Assembly: GCF_001949145.1 (NCBI RefSeq)
Contig: NW_019091509.1
Location: 413,493 to 445,981 of the forward strand
Direction: 5' to 3'
Length of the DNA stretch: 32,489 nucleotides
DNA from: Acanthaster planci
Lineage: Eukaryota > Echinodermata > Asteroidea > Valvatida > Acanthasteridae
Position 1 is the first letter of the stretch, and each line of letters starts with the position of its first letter. Both the position numbers and the translations under genes were made by a program. The notes under the pieces were generated by a model. That model saw only the letters and a list, made by a program, of their open reading frames with translations, had not been told where the DNA came from and searched no databases. Below are positions 29,088-32,489 of this stretch, one piece after another.

Positions 29088-29272
29088 GCGGACTTCCCCT
29101 GGGAAGAACGGTAAGGCTTTACTGGTAAGCCCCCTAAGCAAAAGCTTGCCCTGAATCACAAGGTACAGCAGCAGTGTTTTTAGTCTGGAGAATTCAAATT
29201 GTTATGTTCATGTAAATTTAAAGAACTTAGTGTACTAGATTTTATTCAAATTTAACTCGCAAATGGCTTATT

Positions 29273-29599
29273 CAAAAAGTGTGTCTTGTGCCGAACGTTC
29301 AATCAATAACTGTAATGTTAACTCTGTACACTTTGTTCCATTGTTGCTTCTCCCTTGATTTATTCTGGCTCTTAGATTCAAGAGGTTAAAGGGATCATAG
29401 GACACAGATTGCCCACAGTTCACGTCATAAATCACTCATAGATCACCAGCAGATCACTGGCAGTCTCTGACATCATGTCACATAAAAAAACTGCAACAAA
29501 GGGAGGCAAAAATAATCCAAGAAGTACAAAAGTGCCCTGACCTCCCACAGTGCAATAGAGCCCCACTGCCATGTTTGTCATCCTTTTCTCAGCACCATA
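29273..29599. other. No recognised feature
   Basis: AT-rich, with AGATCACTCATAGATCACCAGCAGATCACTGG-like short repeats of AGATCAC near 29430-29460. No coding signal. Confidence 0.4.
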
Positions 29600-30950
29600 T
29601 TGTTACGGACGTGTCTTTTTAGGCATCTTCGATTTATTGATTTTCTGTTTTTACCACAGGGTTCTGTGTCGATTTGATCAACCATCATTCCTTTCTGAAT
29701 AAAGTAATACCTTAATTTTTACCTTTCATTTGAGAAGAGTGTTATTTTTGTGTATATTTTGTGTTCTTAAGTTTTTCTTGTGTGTGCACCCTGCAGATGT
29801 TTACTGTACTACGAGGTACTACGAGGTTCATCCCAGCTACGTCTGTGACAGATGGACCGATTAATATCAAGCCTTAGCTGGTTGAATTAAGGGGGTAACT
29901 GTCAGTATCCGTCTTACTCCCCTGTTTCTAGGGCTACTACCTGACGAGGAAAAAGACCTTGCGAGTGCCGCATCAGACATTTCCTGGGTCGGTCTAGCCT
30001 TGAAGTTCACCATGCCTTTCAACTGCCATGGCCCAGAGAAATCTACATGGTACTTCAGCCATTGTTCCCCTGGGGACTCCAAAAAGCTCTGCCCTCCGCT
30101 TGGCACTGACCAAAAAGACAATTCCTCTGGCAGTCTTAGAGTGTATGGCCACTTGCCCACCTATGGTGGACACCGGGCCAGACTCCTCCCGAGTGCCTGG
30201 GCCCACCCCACCTGGTACACTGTCAAGCCATGTTACCACCACACCCCTAAAACCCTCCTCAGGTTCCGTGGAGCCTATAGGGCTCCTAGTCTGCTAAGGC
30301 TTCAAACCACAACAGCCCATCTGTTGTTTCTGGCTTTTAACAGGGCACCTCAAGGGCAATCTGACCTCACTTCTTCTGGTCCTTCCGCCTACCAACTGCC
30401 CTTGGCCAGGAACACCCTCTGGGCATTTTGCTCCCTGCGGCCCTGTCTTGTGCCTCCACCGCCAGATCGCTGGCCACCAGGAAAGGCAAACATAAACGCT
30501 CCTCTTCTTTATTAAATTCTTGAAAACCCAAGAAGAGGCACCTCTCCAATCATCGTGATCATACTTCTGAGCCTTGAATGTCAACCTTCAAATCCAAGAA
30601 GCCTTGAGTCTTCTGCTTTCAACCTACCCCAAACAGTTGCTAAATATACAAATTACTTTGCATCTGATTCAATTTGCTAAATCTTCTGATGACCATCCCA
30701 TGACACATAGCGGAATGGCCACCATGTTTCTCCTTCTTTTCCTTAGCGTGATTCTAAACGGATGTCTTTTTGACATCTTCGAGTTTATGGAGTTGCCGTT
30801 TCGCTACACACCTTTGTGACATTCTGATCAAACCGTAATGTATTGCAAAAAACGTACATTCTATATTTCTGAGTTTATGTGTATATTTTCTTGTTTTGGT
30901 GGTATGTTTTCCCTTTTTGTGTGTGTGCATTTTATAGTTCGTTGTTTTTA
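29600..30950 (+). repeat. Pair of diverged direct repeats about 1.1 kb apart
   Basis: 29600-29800 and about 30740-30950 share, in the same order, GGA(C)GTGTCTTTTT, CATCTTCGA.TTTAT, GATTTGATCAA / CTGATCAAA, TGTGTATATTTT and TTGTGTGTG.CA. Identity is low and gaps are frequent. The arrangement could be decayed terminal repeats of one element with the 29886-30515 frame inside, or two copies of an unrelated repeat. Confidence 0.45.
29886..30515 (+). CDS. Unidentified open frame of 209 codons
   Basis: It is open from just after a stop at 29883-29885 to a TAA ending at 30515; the first Met is at 30000, giving 171 residues. It is the longest uninterrupted + strand frame apart from the repeats. The start reads LLPDEEKDLASAASDISW; the rest is Pro/Leu/Ser/Arg-rich. 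GC content is higher than in flanking DNA. The sequence TTTCTAG at 29925-29931 could serve as a splice acceptor. I recognise no family. It lies between two diverged direct repeats and left of a DIRS fragment, so an ORF1/Gag-like remnant is one guess. It could also be noncoding, since the opposite strand is likewise open for long stretches. Confidence 0.25.
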   Translation: MKGVTVSIRLTPLFLGLLPDEEKDLASAASDISWVGLALKFTMPFNCHGPEKSTWYFSHCSPGDSKKLCPPLGTDQKDNSSGSLRVYGHLPTYGGHRARLLPSAWAHPTWYTVKPCYHHTPKTLLRFRGAYRAPSLLRLQTTTAHLLFLAFNRAPQGQSDLTSSGPSAYQLPLARNTLWAFCSLRPCLVPPPPDRWPPGKANINAPLLY

Positions 30951-30973
30951 CGCTGTTACTTCCAAGCGATACA

Positions 30974-31160
30974 TAGGGTCAACGGGGCGACCCTGGGATT
31001 GTTCGGGGTTCTGCGAGGCGGTGCGAACGATCGATTCCACGGTCCCCCTCTTTCCTTGGTATATTTATAGGGTCAATGGGACGACCCTGGGTTTGTTGGG
31101 GTTCGCGAGGAAGTGTGAGCGTTCCGAATTTCGCGACCCCACATTCCCTCTATAGACCGG
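30974..31160. repeat. 94-bp tandem duplication rich in GC
   Basis: TAGGGTCAACGGGGCGACCCTGGG (30974) and TAGGGTCAATGGGACGACCCTGGG (31068) begin two adjacent units, each continuing with TTGTTSGGGTT, GCGAGG, a GTGYGARCG word, TTCC and a CCCTCTNT tail. Each unit starts with a small inverted repeat (GGGTC...GACCC). The second unit ends near 31155. It resembles duplicated terminal-repeat or promoter sequence of a retroelement. Confidence 0.75.
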
Positions 31161-31876
31161 CAGAAGTTGGTCTGTGGAGGATCGAGTGGCATCTTGCTAA
31201 ACTTGTGATCCCGTGGCTAATCCCCGCTGGCAATACCATCTTTGGTTCAGTTCAGGGTTTGCCCATGCCACACTTCAAGGGCCTGAGCTACAGTGCGTGC
31301 GATATCTGTAGGCTCAGTTACCCAACGTAACACCGAAGCATCGCAGTCAACGATAGTGCAGAGTGGCGCTGCACTCGGGGTTGAGATTTCCCTGCTTGCT
31401 GGGCCTGGGCGCAACACTTCTGTGTTTGGGTCCCAAAGCATTTCGAACGGGTGACGCGGGTCGACAACAAGCTACCGTAGGCAACACCCAACATCGGCAT
31501 GGCTCACAAGTCTACATGCCGGAGCGGCCCCACGCCGCCAACACTTGCTACACCGGCCACAACACCCCTGGTGGCATTGTCTTCAGACACCCTTTCAATC
31601 GGGGCACCCGGCCGTGACAAAGATGCTGACGCTCCACGGGACAACACAACACTGCCCCCCTGTGCGCTACCTTGCAGAGACAATACCCGCGCCCGTGACA
31701 ACAGAGCCCACTGGCCTCCTGCGCTTTGGGGGTTTTCGATCTCCGTGTGTCACCCTGTCTTCAGTTTCCTCCTGGGCCTTTCTGAGAAGACTGCTTCTAC
31801 CCCTGCGGTTCAACAGCCCCATCCTGCTGTATCTGTAGTGCAGCCTGGGCAGGCCTCCAACACCCCAACTCACTTA
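31161..31876 (+). other. Pro/Thr-rich open stretch before a DIRS fragment
   Basis: GC-rich (well above the window average). Overlapping + frames at 31363-31617 and 31499-31903 encode Pro/Thr/Ala-rich sequence (TPPTLATPATTPL) but no zinc knuckle or Gag core. Its place directly before the RT/RNase H segment and the composition suggest Gag or a Gag-Pol linker of a DIRS element. That is inference from position only. Confidence 0.35.
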
Positions 31877-32459
31877 TTGAGATTCCAATGGAGGCTAAAC
31901 TAGGGGCACTTATTGACCTTCAAGGAGGCATAATCCTACCAACGACCGAATGTATTGACAATCTTCTCGACTGCGTGAAAGTCTTTTCTACTGCGCGGCC
32001 TGCTCCGGCTTACACCTGGCTCTGTCTCCTAGGCTTGATGGCCAGCATGGTGGACCTCATTCCCCTCTGCAGGCTGTACATGCGCCCACTGCAACTTCAT
32101 CTCTTAGCGCTCTACAGGCCCAAATGGGACTCAATTAATCTTCAGGTCCTCATATCAGACTTCATCTACCCCCATCTTCAGTTCCCCAAGTTGAACCCGG
32201 AAATAACCATAATATCAGACGCTTCTCATCTGGGCTGGGAAGCCTCCCTACCACTGCTTCAAGCATCGGGAACGTGGGACCTCCAGCTCCAAGGGAATCA
32301 CATCAATATACTGGAACTTCAGGTCGTATTCAATGCACTGAAAGCTTTCCGCCCAAGCATTACAGGCAAACGAGTCCTCGTCCGCTCGGACAACTCCACA
32401 GTGGTGTCTTACATCAACTGCCAAAAAAAAAAAAAAAAAAATACATCTTGAAAACTGCC
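31877..32459 (+). pseudogene. DIRS RT C-terminus and RNase H, truncated
   Basis: The frame opens at LIEIPMEAKLGALIDLQGGI (the FLGxxID part after the RT palm), then YTWLCLLGLMASMVDLIPLC, RLYMRPLQLHLLALYRP, IISDASHLGWEASL (first RNase H Asp), INILELQVVFNAL (Glu kept) and KRVLVRSDNSTVVSYINCQ (Asp kept). This is the same family as the copy at 4756-6396 but better preserved: one open frame over about 180 codons. The RT palm with catalytic aspartates is absent to its left, so it is 5' truncated. At 32423 the frame runs into a 19-A tract and ends. After that tract the coding sense (HLENCQG) resumes in another frame and goes off the window. Confidence 0.85.
32423..32441. repeat. A19 homopolymer inside the RNase H
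   Basis: Nineteen consecutive A residues lie within the DIRS RNase H, between the codons for INCQ and the sequence of HLEN. Related copies have a short Gly-rich junction here. The run may be expansion of a GGAGGA-like purine stretch, or a sequencing or assembly artefact of a homopolymer. Confidence 0.8.
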
Positions 32460-32489
32460 AGGGAGTCATACATTCACCCCCCCAATGCC

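Larger units (their letters stand above)
24879..29272. mobile_element. 4.4 kb structure with long terminal inverted repeats
   Basis: The left arm (24879-25010 and 25104-25152) is the imperfect reverse complement of the right arm (29088-29272). Landmarks are AATAAGCCATTTGC, AACAATTTGAATT, GGCAAGCTTTTGC and AGGGGGCTTACCAGTAA. The left arm contains 93 extra bases (25011-25103) that the right arm lacks. The arms total about 180 matched bases each. No transposase was recognised between them. It looks like a long-inverted-repeat DNA transposon or foldback element, or two opposite copies of one repeat flanking unrelated DNA. Confidence 0.75.

Overview
This is eukaryotic DNA, most likely from a marine invertebrate animal. 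It is about 40% GC by eye, has long introns with GT-AG borders and no operons, and carries a dense mix of decayed transposable elements. Palindromic TACATGTA strings, a CR1-type LINE with a 2A-like leader, DIRS retrotransposons, BEL/Pao, two hAT-type relics and a tRNA-like repeat together suggest an ambulacrarian (sea urchin, sea star or hemichordate) or lancelet-like genome. Taxon is inferred, not shown.

The only host gene I can support lies on the + strand. Three short exons (3842-3965, 14173-14249, 17670-17743) join in consistent intron phases (1, 0, 2) into the start of a WD40 domain. It reads like the dynein-2 intermediate chain DYNC2I1 (WDR60), which drives retrograde intraflagellar transport in cilia. 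The introns are about 10.2 kb and 3.4 kb. The first and last exons of the gene are not visible here, so the window up to at least 17.7 kb is intronic.

The rest is a graveyard of mobile elements. From left to right: a fragment of a dispersed repeat (1-60); a decayed SGNH-hydrolase-like domain (about 1470-1990); a TACATGTA-rich patch; an internally deleted DIRS element (4756-6396); a possible hAT-like element with a foldback inside it (6663-7364); a GACCAAGACC minisatellite; a tRNA-like repeat abutting a BED/hAT transposase relic (7948-8880); a pogo/Tigger-like element flanked by TA (9592-10828); a second, recombinase-only DIRS derivative with terminal repeats (11769-13138); a zinc-finger hAT-type relic on the - strand (14440-14881); a CR1-like LINE 5' half (about 19523-20690); a BEL/Pao pol relic on the - strand (21480-24570); a 4.4 kb inverted-repeat structure with a second inverted repeat nested inside (24879-29272); and a GC-richer block with diverged direct repeats, a 94-bp tandem duplication and a third DIRS fragment running off the right edge (29600-32489).

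No mobile element here looks able to move by itself: every coding part has stops, frameshifts, deletions or lost catalytic residues. No CRISPR array, rRNA gene or intact tRNA gene was seen.
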